From contig JABSPI010000106.1 of assembly GCA_013214365.1 (NCBI GenBank), positions 1-6,659 on the forward strand: a DNA stretch of 6,659 nucleotides, in the 5' to 3' direction. Under the pieces are notes generated by a model. That model was given only the letters and a program-made list of their open reading frames with translations, had not been told where the DNA came from and made no database searches. This document shows, one piece after another, positions 1 through 6,104 of the stretch. The first letter of the stretch is position 1, and every line of letters begins with the position of its first letter. The stretch is from Erythrobacter sp. (lineage in GTDB: Bacteria; Pseudomonadota; Alphaproteobacteria; Sphingomonadales; Sphingomonadaceae). The translations under genes were made by a program, and so were the position numbers.

Positions 1-344
1 GCATCCTGAACGCTTTTGCCGACATAATCGGCGATGTGGAGGATTGGAATATCGACCGCATCCGCAACCTCGTCATAAAGCTGGTGCATCGAATTGGCCC
101 CGATGATCAAACCTTGCGCGCCGGCTGCTTCGAGGCGTTTGGCGCTGTCGCACAAAATCACCCCCGCCTGGCGCCAATCGCTGTCCTCGCTCAGCGCGTA
201 AAGCTGTCCAAAATCAAGGCTTTCAATCAAAAGCGGCGCCGACGCCATCGGCGCGGCACAATTTTGCACCAGACGGTTGATCCGGTCGTAATACATCCCG
301 GTCGACACCCAGCTCATGCCGCCGATCAATCCCAGTTTTCTCAA
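1..344 (-). CDS. Aspartate/glutamate racemase family protein, N-terminal part (runs off window)
   Basis: The 114 visible codons begin MRKLGLIGGMSW and continue with STGMYY, ESLDFGQ and a GANSMH motif followed by LHIAD, the order seen in the Asp/Glu racemase superfamily (YgeA type). Family members are cytoplasmic, cofactor-independent enzymes that interconvert D- and L-amino acids using two opposed acid/base residues. Only the first half of the gene is present, so the second catalytic region cannot be examined. I chose the TTG start at 344-342 because homologues begin at this point and a GAGG ribosome-binding site (352-355) sits 7 nt upstream; an in-frame ATG at 368-366 would add eight unlike residues and has no visible site. 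Residue 83, immediately before the Asn of GANSMH, is Ala; E. coli YgeA has a catalytic Thr there (from memory), other members Cys. Activity may therefore differ or be lost. The family call is secure, the substrate is not. Confidence 0.85.
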   Translation of the reverse strand, partial: MRKLGLIGGMSWVSTGMYYDRINRLVQNCAAPMASAPLLIESLDFGQLYALSEDSDWRQAGVILCDSAKRLEAAGAQGLIIGANSMHQLYDEVADAVDIPILHIADYVGKSVQD

Positions 345-351
345 CGCACAC

Positions 352-355
352 CCTC
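352..355 (-). promoter_or_regulatory. Ribosome binding site deciding a TTG start
   Basis: On the minus strand GAGG (in context CGAGGG) lies 7 nt before the TTG at 344-342. No comparable site precedes the upstream in-frame ATG at 368-366. Together with the family-typical MRKLGLIGG N-terminus this supports initiation at TTG. Confidence 0.6.
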
Positions 356-371
356 GTTTCTTGCGCATCTT

Positions 372-394
372 ATCGCCGCAGATGTAGCGGCGAT
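372..394 (-). terminator. Hairpin between hydrolase and racemase genes, possible terminator
   Basis: ATCGCCGC (372-379) and GCGGCGAT (387-394) form a perfect 8-bp, GC-rich inverted repeat with a 7-nt loop. It begins about 57 nt after the hydrolase stop codon and ends 28 nt before the racemase TTG start. No T-run follows on the minus strand, so a classical intrinsic terminator is not shown. It may end the upstream operon with help from Rho, or lie in the racemase leader. The structure is seen in sequence; the role is inference. Confidence 0.4.
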
Positions 395-450
395 GTCGGG
401 CCTGCGTCCATAGGCCAAGCTTTGAACCGAAGGATCAGCCGGTTGGATGG

Positions 451-1443
451 TTATGATGCGTCCGCGCCGGGTGCGGGCATGGGCGCAATTGGTGCGGTTG
501 GCGCGAGCGTTTCGAGCCAGCTGCGCACATCCGCAATGCTTTGCTCGGGCGCTTCTTCGTGCGGCAAATGGCCGATGCCGGGATAGATCACCAGATCATT
601 ATCAGGCAGCGCCTCATCATACCATGTCGCCGCACCAACCGGGATGATGCGGTCCTCATCCCCCCACATCACCAATGCGGGCACATTGATGCCGGCGACA
701 TCATCGCGCGTAAAACCGCTGTAATCGCGCGAAAACCGCGCCAGAGACGCGCCGCGATTGCCCGGATAGCGCAACATTTCCCAATAGCGATCGACCATAT
801 CCTGCGTCACGATATCCTCATTGCTGACGCTTTGGCGCAGGCTTTGCTCGATAATCGATCGCGGGGTGATGTGTTTCATCAATTGGTTGATCACCGGGGT
901 GCGAGCAATGGCAAAGCCGATATTGCCCGACGATTCGCGCCGCACCGGCGCGCCGCCCGGATCGACCAGGATCATACCTATCAACCGGTCCGGATGGGCC
1001 AGAGCATAGCCAATCGTATGCCCACCGCCCATCGAATTGCCGCCCAGCACAAACCGGTCCAGCCCGAGCGCATCGGCCACTTCGTCAATATCCGCCACAA
1101 AACTGTCGAGCGAATAATCGGGCACCGCATTGGGCCCGGTCAGGCCATGGCCGATCTGATCAAAGCGGATCACACGGTAGCTGTCTTTGAGCCCGCTTGC
1201 CCACGGCTCCCATGTGTGCAGATCGGCGTTTGATCCATGCAGCAGGATGATCGGCACGCCGTCGCGCGGCCCTTCATCGCGCACATGCACCTCGACCCCG
1301 TCGCCGATTGTGATGAATTGCGATGGAGGCCCGGCATATTTGGCGCGCATTTCATCGGCATCAGTGTCGGGCGTGCGCAGGATAAGAAACGCAATCACCA
1401 ACACCGCCAGCACAGCCAGCAAAATGCGCCAAACCCACTTCAT
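451..1443 (-). CDS. Membrane-anchored alpha/beta hydrolase
   Basis: The 330-residue product has an N-terminal hydrophobic segment (residues about 4-22) flanked by Lys2 and Arg6 on the N side. This predicts N-in topology with the catalytic domain in the periplasm. The alpha/beta-hydrolase core has the oxyanion motif HGSN (69-72), the nucleophile elbow GNSMGG with Ser137, the acid in WGDEDRIIP (Asp264) and the catalytic His in GIGHLPHEE (His292), so the triad looks complete. A Ser nucleophile points to esterase, lipase-like or C-C hydrolase chemistry rather than haloalkane dehalogenase (Asp nucleophile). The substrate is unknown. A Pro/Ala-rich tail fills residues 312-330. It is the last gene of the operon: its ATG overlaps the cytochrome stop as ATGA, and AAGGAG (1451-1456) lies 7 nt upstream, so translation is probably coupled but also has its own strong site. 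Confidence 0.9.
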   Translation of the reverse strand: MKWVWRILLAVLAVLVIAFLILRTPDTDADEMRAKYAGPPSQFITIGDGVEVHVRDEGPRDGVPIILLHGSNADLHTWEPWASGLKDSYRVIRFDQIGHGLTGPNAVPDYSLDSFVADIDEVADALGLDRFVLGGNSMGGGHTIGYALAHPDRLIGMILVDPGGAPVRRESSGNIGFAIARTPVINQLMKHITPRSIIEQSLRQSVSNEDIVTQDMVDRYWEMLRYPGNRGASLARFSRDYSGFTRDDVAGINVPALVMWGDEDRIIPVGAATWYDEALPDNDLVIYPGIGHLPHEEAPEQSIADVRSWLETLAPTAPIAPMPAPGADAS

Positions 1444-2546
1444 TCACCGTCTCCTTGCGCGCGGTTATCAGCGGTTTTGGCCGCCCCGTCCTGTCCCATA
1501 TTCGCGATCCAGTCCCGCATCAGCGCAACCGCCCTTTGATCAATCGTCGACCGCCCCAATTCGGGCATGGCAACGCCGGGTTGATTGGAATTCATCCGGT
1601 GCACCAGGATCGAGGCATCGGGATCGCCCGGCTCGATCGAGACCAGCAGCCCGCCTGCCCCCTGCCCCGCGGCGACGGGGGGTTTGTTGACGCCGTAAGC
1701 AAATGCGTCACCCTGTTCCCAGCGCAGGTCGAGCCCAGAATTGGACGCGCCCCCGCCCGGTTGGTGGCAATGGGCGCAATTCACATCGAGATAGGCGCGC
1801 GCCAAAGCGGCGGTGGCGGTGGCGCTGTGCGCTGCGTAATCGTTGGAGCCCGCATTCCAGGCCGCGTCCCAGACCGGCAGGCTATCGGCCCCTTCGGGCA
1901 CGCGGTCGAGCGCGCCATGCGCATGCATATCGGCCAGCCATTCGCCCGACATATTGCGCGCACGCGGGCCGATCGGCACCACTTCGCCATCCTTGGAATG
2001 GCACGATTTGCACTGGTTCTTATTGGGAATGCGATAGCTCAGCTCATCGCCCGCAGGCGTGGTCAGCGCAATCCGCGCCCCCGCCAGCGCAAGCCGCGCC
2101 TCGGTCTGTTCCGCGTTCCAGCGATAAGGCAGCGCCACCCAACCATCAGCGCGGTGAAGCAGCAGGCGGGTTTCGATAAAACGCTGCTCCTCACCCTCGC
2201 CAAAGGCAAAGGTTTTGATGATCGCGCTGCCCACCGGAAATTGCAGCAAGCCCGCGCCATCGGCCGCGATCTGCGTGCCTTGAGGCAGGTAGATGTAACG
2301 CAATTTATCCGCCCCGTCAGACCATAGCGGAGTGTTGAGTTCATAAGGTTTGAGCGCGCCCACCGGATTGCGCGCCGCGCCGTCGGTGAAAAAGCCATAA
2401 TCGCCCAAAGCGCGCGGCAGGCTGTCGCCTTGGATCAAGGCATCATTGACCATTGGCGGGGGCAAAGCGCCGGCATCGCGCGGCATTGCCGCCGCCAAAG
2501 CCAGCGCGCCCGCCGCCAATCCCAAAAATGCAAAGGCCGGTTTCAT
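1440..2546 (-). CDS. Exported diheme c-type cytochrome, SO_2930 / TIGR03806-like
   Basis: The 368-residue product has a signal peptide (hydrophobic residues about 4-20, Ala-rich cleavage region before PRDAGALPP) and no lipobox. Two CxxCH haem-attachment motifs are present: CKSCH (179-183) and CAHCH (257-261). Possible axial Met ligands include Met327 in VAMPELG. The N-terminal 175 residues contain the PYELNTPLWSDGADKLRYI stretch that I associate with the SO_2930 family of diheme cytochromes. Members occur beside a parallel beta-helix protein (TIGR03805), as here. Haem attachment requires the periplasm, so this is predicted to be a periplasmic electron carrier or haem enzyme; donor and acceptor are unknown. 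Its ATG overlaps the beta-helix stop codon (ATGA) and its own stop overlaps the hydrolase start. No strong ribosome-binding site precedes it, so it may depend on coupling. Family identity rests on memory of the profile pair, not a search. Confidence 0.9.
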   Translation of the reverse strand: MKPAFAFLGLAAGALALAAAMPRDAGALPPPMVNDALIQGDSLPRALGDYGFFTDGAARNPVGALKPYELNTPLWSDGADKLRYIYLPQGTQIAADGAGLLQFPVGSAIIKTFAFGEGEEQRFIETRLLLHRADGWVALPYRWNAEQTEARLALAGARIALTTPAGDELSYRIPNKNQCKSCHSKDGEVVPIGPRARNMSGEWLADMHAHGALDRVPEGADSLPVWDAAWNAGSNDYAAHSATATAALARAYLDVNCAHCHQPGGGASNSGLDLRWEQGDAFAYGVNKPPVAAGQGAGGLLVSIEPGDPDASILVHRMNSNQPGVAMPELGRSTIDQRAVALMRDWIANMGQDGAAKTADNRAQGDGE

Positions 2547-3742
2547 CGGATCCGCTCATCCAATTCAGCCGGAGCCCCGATACCGGTGCGGTCAAACGCC
2601 TCGCGCGGGGCGTAAACGTCGAGCGGGCTCGGCTGGGCCGCGGCGAAACCACCGCCCGGCTTCATCAGGTTGAGCGACCAGCCCGCGGTCCCTTCCACCG
2701 CATACAGGCTGCCCAGACCGTCCCACATCACCGGGGGCAAGGACCCGCCAAATGCCGCCGCCAACATATCGCCGCCTTCGATCTGGGGATCGTCCCCGCC
2801 GCGGCCATATGTGTTGGCGCCCACCACCACATTGAGCGGCAGGGCGTTGTAACGCTCGTCATTATATTCCTCGGTATAGGCGATCACCATGACCGGCGCG
2901 GTCGGGTTGTTTTCGAGGATATTGTTCTCGATCAACACCCCGTCATTGGCCATCACCATGATCCCGGTGCCGCGCAAAACCCCGGCGACAATATTGCCCG
3001 GAGGGGCGAAATTGGCGGTATCGTTGGAGACCACCAAATTGTTGGCCACCACCACATTGCCGCCGCCCATTTTGGGCAGGCCGGGCAAATCAAACACCAA
3101 AATCCCGCCGGTATTGCGGATTGCGATATTGTGTTCGACCAATGCATCGCGGCTGTTCTCGATCTCGATCCCGGCGACATTTGCCTCAGCGATCGAATTG
3201 CGCACGGTGATTTTTTCCGATTGGCCGACATAAACACCGGCATCAGCCGCGCCGGTGACCTTGACCCCGTCGACCAGCACGCCGGTGCTTTCAACCGGAT
3301 AGATGCCATAAGCGCCATTGTCGGGATTGGGTCCGCCGGTCCATGTCACGCGGACGCGGTAATAGACGATATTGTCCGCGCCCTTGGATTTGATCCCGTC
3401 GCCCTTGGGGTTTTCCAGCGCAAAATCGCGCAAAACCACATCGTCGCTGGTCACCAGCAACCCTTCGCCCGAGCCTTCTTGCGAGGTGAAGTCGAGCACA
3501 GTCCCATCCATGCCGGCGCCGCGCACAGTGACCCCGTCAACATCGAGGCTGAGCCCGTCAGTGAGAGTGTAATGCCCCGCCTCGAGCATGATGACATCGC
3601 CCGGTTCGGCGAGGATCAGCGCCTCTTGCAAGCGTTCCTGCGCGCCTTCGCCCGGGCTGATTGTGTGGGTTTCGGCCCAAACCGGTGCGGCGCTCGCAAG
3701 CAGACCCAGAGCCGTCAGCGCGGCGAGTGAATTCCTGATCAT
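2543..3742 (-). CDS. Exported parallel beta-helix repeat protein, TIGR03805-like
   Basis: The ATG at 3742-3740 gives a 399-residue product with a clean Sec signal peptide (MIRNSLAAL to APVWA, predicted cleavage after Ala23). GGGAG (3750-3754) lies 7 nt upstream. A farther in-frame start at 3814 would bury this signal peptide. Residues about 60-270 hold stacked short repeats such as GVTVRG, NIVYYRVRVT, KITVRNSIAEAN, GIEIENSRDALVEHN and VLIENNILENN, typical of NosD/pectate-lyase-like right-handed beta-helices. I see no pectate-lyase catalytic signature. The Asn-rich rungs suggest asparagine ladders. It is the first gene of an operon with the diheme cytochrome and the hydrolase; its stop TGA overlaps the cytochrome ATG. 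TIGR03805 proteins regularly pair with SO_2930-type cytochromes, so I assign it to that family. Its role is unknown; a scaffold, carbohydrate binder or lyase/epimerase fold are possibilities. Confidence 0.88.
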   Translation of the reverse strand: MIRNSLAALTALGLLASAAPVWAETHTISPGEGAQERLQEALILAEPGDVIMLEAGHYTLTDGLSLDVDGVTVRGAGMDGTVLDFTSQEGSGEGLLVTSDDVVLRDFALENPKGDGIKSKGADNIVYYRVRVTWTGGPNPDNGAYGIYPVESTGVLVDGVKVTGAADAGVYVGQSEKITVRNSIAEANVAGIEIENSRDALVEHNIAIRNTGGILVFDLPGLPKMGGGNVVVANNLVVSNDTANFAPPGNIVAGVLRGTGIMVMANDGVLIENNILENNPTAPVMVIAYTEEYNDERYNALPLNVVVGANTYGRGGDDPQIEGGDMLAAAFGGSLPPVMWDGLGSLYAVEGTAGWSLNLMKPGGGFAAAQPSPLDVYAPREAFDRTGIGAPAELDERIR

Positions 3743-3766
3743 GAAAAATCTCCCTATCCCTTGCCC

Positions 3767-3794
3767 TTTGTGCCGCATGTGGGCGCAATTGCAA
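3767..3794 (-). promoter_or_regulatory. Putative promoter/operator of the beta-helix operon
   Basis: On the minus strand TTGCAA (3794-3789) and CACAAA (3772-3767) are 16 nt apart, a weak match to -35/-10 boxes. The -10-like box overlaps the 11-mer CATGCGGCACA (3779-3769), whose downstream end is 26 nt before the ATG. The same 11-mer stands 31 nt before the TPR gene start. It may be part of a promoter class or a regulator site. The -10 match alone would not be convincing. Confidence 0.35.
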
Positions 3795-3803
3795 GAGGGC
3801 AGG

Positions 3804-3841
3804 AGCGCGGGCAATGCCGAACCGCGCCAGAGGCCCGCGCT
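3804..3841. repeat. 9-bp inverted repeat in the leader region of the operon
   Basis: AGCGCGGGC (3804-3812) is exactly complementary to GCCCGCGCT (3833-3841), with 20 nt between. It lies upstream of the putative beta-helix operon promoter and downstream of the TPR gene. No T-run follows in either direction. It could act as a transcription pause or Rho-assisted stop, a DNA-level site, or have no function. Confidence 0.35.
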
Positions 3842-3858
3842 AAGCCCCGCGCCGGTAA

Positions 3859-3893
3859 TGCGCTGATGCCGGGCTAAAGCTGCGCTGATGCCG
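3859..3893. repeat. Direct repeat of 13 bp with 22-bp period
   Basis: TGCGCTGATGCCG occurs identically at 3859-3871 and 3881-3893. Start-to-start spacing is 22 bp, about two helical turns, so both copies face the same side of the DNA. The pair lies between the TPR gene and the beta-helix operon. A dimeric regulator site is possible, as is a chance tandem duplication. Confidence 0.45.
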
Positions 3894-3915
3894 CGCCTAG
3901 CGGGGGGAACAGCGC
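3882..3915 (-). terminator. Compound hairpin after the TPR gene, possible terminator
   Basis: Reading the minus strand, GCGCTG (3915-3910) pairs with CAGCGC (3887-3882). Inside it CCGC (3903-3900) pairs with GCGG (3894-3891) around a 5-nt loop. The structure starts 15 nt after the TPR stop codon. Only a short TTT follows, so it is a weak candidate for transcript ending or 3'-end protection. Confidence 0.35.
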
Positions 3916-3930
3916 GTCATATGGCACCGC

Positions 3931-5535
3931 TTAAGAAGAACCGGCGCGCGCCAATCCCTCGAGCGACAAACGCCGTCCGGGCGCCAGTTCCAAGGCCTTT
4001 TCAAACGCCGCCTTGGCCTGCGCCTTTTGCCCTTGTGCAAGGTACAATTCGCCCAGAATTTCATAGCTGGGTTTGTAAATCGCAGGCGGGCCGAACACGA
4101 CCGGCAGAGCCAATTCGGCCGCCGCCGCCTGTTCCAGCGCCGCAATCCCGGCCGCGCTGTCACCGGTGGCGATTTCGATCATTGCATGGCCGCGTTCAAT
4201 CGCGCGCTGCAGCCATGCGGCGTAAGCGGCATCGCGCCCGGTCCGATCCGCAGCGGCCATTTCGCCCTGTATCTCCTCCATCCGCGCCAGCGCACGGCGC
4301 GCCGCATCAGGGTCGGCTGCGATCGCTTGCATGAAAGCGGCATGGGCCTCAACGAAGCGGGCCGAACGGTTGGCCGCAACCGGCGGCAAACCCACCGGAT
4401 CGAGCCATTCGCCCGTCTCCACTCCCAGAAACATCGCCATGCGCGCCGCGCTCCACGCATTGGCCACGCGGCCCGCATCATCGCTGTTGCCCGCATTGCT
4501 CATATCGCCGCCATCGCCCGCGATTTGCGCGCTCGCCCGGCTGGCCGCCTCGCTCACCTGCGCCGCGCATTGGCTGACCAGATCGCGCGCATCCTTACCC
4601 TGTTGCAGCAAGGCATAAGCGAGCCACTCATTGTAATGCCCGCAAGACGTGGGCCCGCGCCCTTGGGCTGCGCGCTGGCGGTCGACGACATTAGCGGCGT
4701 TAACATTCGCCAGCTCGGTCGCGGGCCAATCCGCCAGCGCGAGATAGATGTGGCTGACCATGTGTTGGGCATGGCCCGCATCGGGCGCAATCACCGCATA
4801 GCGTTCGGCCATGCGTTCACCCAAAGGCGCGTGGACCGGATCATCATAGGAATGGATCAGATAGTGCAAAATGCCTGGATGAAACTCATGGGTCATGAAA
4901 CCGGGCTCCAGCACGCCCGCGGCCTCCATATAGATCGGGATTTGCCGCCCGCCATGCGATGATCCCAAGATTGCCAATCCGGTAAAGGCGCGCATGTCGA
5001 TATCATCGGGATAGGCTGCGAGCATGGCCTCAAGCGCGCCGAGATAGGCCAGATCGCGCTCCACCTTCGAGGCAGGCTCCCCGCTTGTTCCAAACAGCGT
5101 TTCAACCGCGCCCAGCCACAAGCCTTCTTTCTCGCTGCGCGCTTTGGCCGCGCGTGCGGCGGGATCAGCGCCCAACCGCGCGAGTATCGCCAAAGCCGCG
5201 TCGCGATCCTGCTGCGCCCAGAGCGGGTGATTGTGGGTCATCGCCTCCCCCCAATAGGCCATGGCGAAGTCAGGATCGGCCGCTTGCGCGAGCCGGAATT
5301 CCTTGGCCGCAAAAGCGTATTCAAAATTGTGCAACAAAGCGAGGCCGCGCAGGAAATGCGCCTTGGCCTCATCGGTCGCCTCGACCTCCATCACCATGAA
5401 CTGGGCGCCGACCGCTTGGGGGGAGAAATCCGATGCGGCGGTGTGTGCGTCATGGCGCTGGGCGCTGAGCGGTGCTCCGGCGACGAGCGCTGCTCCGGCG
5501 AGCAGGATGGCGGCAAATCTGGATGGCTGGAACAC
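3931..5535 (-). CDS. Exported TPR protein with histidine-rich core
   Basis: I start at the GTG at 5535-5533, preceded by AGGGAG (5545-5550, 9 nt away). It gives a 534-residue product whose first 25 residues are a signal peptide (MFQPSRFAAILLAG to LSAQ). A TTG at 5565 would add ten residues before it. TPR-like helices are visible near residues 55-95 (FLRGLALLHNFEYAFAAKEF, ADPDFAMAYWG) and 488-520 (YEILGELYLAQGQKAQAKAA). The centre carries HPGILHYLIHSYDD and GHAQHMVSHIY, with His219, His224, His228, His255, His258 and His262. This motif pair recurs in a widespread family of uncharacterised bacterial TPR proteins. The clustered histidines invite a metal-binding or hydrolytic role, which is inference. 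It precedes the cytochrome operon on the same strand, with its own putative promoter sharing an 11-bp element with that operon. No enzymatic function can be assigned. Confidence 0.85.
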   Translation of the reverse strand: MFQPSRFAAILLAGAALVAGAPLSAQRHDAHTAASDFSPQAVGAQFMVMEVEATDEAKAHFLRGLALLHNFEYAFAAKEFRLAQAADPDFAMAYWGEAMTHNHPLWAQQDRDAALAILARLGADPAARAAKARSEKEGLWLGAVETLFGTSGEPASKVERDLAYLGALEAMLAAYPDDIDMRAFTGLAILGSSHGGRQIPIYMEAAGVLEPGFMTHEFHPGILHYLIHSYDDPVHAPLGERMAERYAVIAPDAGHAQHMVSHIYLALADWPATELANVNAANVVDRQRAAQGRGPTSCGHYNEWLAYALLQQGKDARDLVSQCAAQVSEAASRASAQIAGDGGDMSNAGNSDDAGRVANAWSAARMAMFLGVETGEWLDPVGLPPVAANRSARFVEAHAAFMQAIAADPDAARRALARMEEIQGEMAAADRTGRDAAYAAWLQRAIERGHAMIEIATGDSAAGIAALEQAAAAELALPVVFGPPAIYKPSYEILGELYLAQGQKAQAKAAFEKALELAPGRRLSLEGLARAGSS

Positions 5536-5564
5536 GGCGCAAAACTCCCTCTGTCTCAAGCGCA

Positions 5565-5594
5565 AATGTGCCGCATGATCAGGGCCGCTGGCAA
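5565..5594 (-). promoter_or_regulatory. Putative promoter/operator of the TPR gene
   Basis: On the minus strand TTGCCA (5594-5589) and CACATT (5570-5565) are separated by 18 nt. The region includes CATGCGGCACA (5577-5567), identical to the element before the beta-helix gene. Three 18-bp direct repeats end 2 nt upstream of the -35-like box. The boxes are weak and the call rests mainly on the shared element and its position. Confidence 0.35.
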
Positions 5595-5596
5595 TA

Positions 5597-5650
5597 CCGC
5601 TTTTACCCTAAGGGCCGCTTTTACCTTGGGGGCAGCTTTTACCTTCGGGG
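5597..5650. repeat. Three tandem 18-bp direct repeats upstream of the TPR gene
   Basis: The units are CCGCTTTTACCCTAAGGG (5597-5614), CCGCTTTTACCTTGGGGG (5615-5632) and CAGCTTTTACCTTCGGGG (5633-5650). They share GCTTTTACC exactly (GGTAAAAGC on the coding strand), with the differences mainly in the last six bases. The array fills most of the spacer between the two-cysteine protein gene and the TPR gene and abuts the putative promoter. It could be an array of regulator sites or a small minisatellite. Confidence 0.8.
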
Positions 5651-5675
5651 CCGGGGCGCGCAAATCTTTGCCCGG
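5651..5675 (-). terminator. Imperfect hairpin after the two-cysteine protein gene
   Basis: On the minus strand CCGGGC (5675-5670) can pair with GCCCCGG (5657-5651) with one bulged C, and GCAAA pairs with TTTGC inside it. It begins 6 nt after the stop codon of the small gene. No T-run follows. A transcript-end structure is possible but not shown. Confidence 0.3.
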
Positions 5676-5681
5676 CGGAGG

Positions 5682-6047
5682 TTATTGACCGAAAAAGTCC
5701 ATCCCGACCTCGATCGCGCAACCGGCCGACACGCTTGCCAATTGGCGCACCGCCTCGCTGTCATCGACCCGGCGCAAACGCGCCAATGCCTCGCGGGTGG
5801 AGGTCGGCAGGACCGGCTCGTCGCTCTCGGGCGCCAAGCGTTCAAGTTTTTCCAATTGTTCAAGCGACAAACGATCCACCAGACGCGGCGCCATACATTG
5901 CGCCATCACTTCGGGCACCCCATTGCTGGTCAAAACCCGTTCGACCCGCTGCTCGGTCACGCGGTCGAAAAACCCGCCTTGGCGCAAGGCAAACACCGCC
6001 CCAACGCCAATCGCGATAACCGCCACCAAAATGATAATATTGCGCAT
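5682..6047 (-). CDS. Small membrane-anchored protein with two cysteines, function unknown
   Basis: The product is 121 residues if it starts at the ATG 6047-6045 (MRNIIILVAV), or 124 from the ATG at 6056-6054. I prefer the inner start because GAGGG lies only 1 nt before the outer ATG but 10 nt before the inner one. Residues about 3-20 form one hydrophobic segment, acting as an uncleaved anchor or signal sequence. The rest (about 100 residues) is charged and mostly helical in appearance and should lie in the periplasm. Cys51 (in AQCMAPRLVDRLSLEQL) and Cys110 (in SAGCAIEV) could form a disulfide there. Similar small proteins occur in sphingomonads, but I cannot name a characterised family. It follows pntB by about 100 bp on the same strand and may be transcribed from it or from an unseen promoter. 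Confidence 0.75.
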   Translation of the reverse strand: MRNIIILVAVIAIGVGAVFALRQGGFFDRVTEQRVERVLTSNGVPEVMAQCMAPRLVDRLSLEQLEKLERLAPESDEPVLPTSTREALARLRRVDDSEAVRQLASVSAGCAIEVGMDFFGQ

Positions 6048-6104
6048 CACGCCCATTCCCTCTGAGGTCGAACACGCCCCCGATTGCGGGAACGCCCGAT
6101 CACC

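Noticed and set aside
541..1233. Plus-strand open frame opposite the hydrolase
   Set aside because: It is a shadow of the hydrolase, which has a full catalytic triad. No ribosome-binding site or recognisable domain is seen.
1455..2327. Plus-strand open frame opposite the cytochrome
   Set aside because: It is antisense to two CxxCH motifs and is Arg-rich with low complexity, a reverse-strand artefact.
2453..3730. Long plus-strand open frame of about 425 codons opposite the beta-helix gene
   Set aside because: It is antisense to a gene with a clear signal peptide, repeats and operon context. Its product is His/Ala/Gly-rich without domains, as expected from the reverse strand of GC-rich coding DNA.
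480..3790. The 11-mer TGGGCGCAATT at 480-490, 1771-1781 and 3780-3790
   Set aside because: Two copies lie inside genes and one encodes the cytochrome NCAH haem motif. Positions relative to genes differ, so codon use and chance are the simpler explanation.
3743..3814. Extended start at 3814 for the beta-helix protein
   Set aside because: It would place 24 extra residues before an intact signal peptide. The ATG at 3742 has a well-spaced GGGAG.
4027..4962. Plus-strand open frame opposite the TPR gene
   Set aside because: It is antisense to a gene with a signal peptide and family motifs, and it is Arg/Ala-rich with no domain.
5472..6065. Plus-strand frame in which the 18-bp repeats encode RFYPKG/RFYLGG/SFYLRG hexapeptides
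   Set aside because: Any 18-bp repeat gives a hexapeptide repeat when read in frame. The frame overlaps two minus-strand genes and has no start signal.
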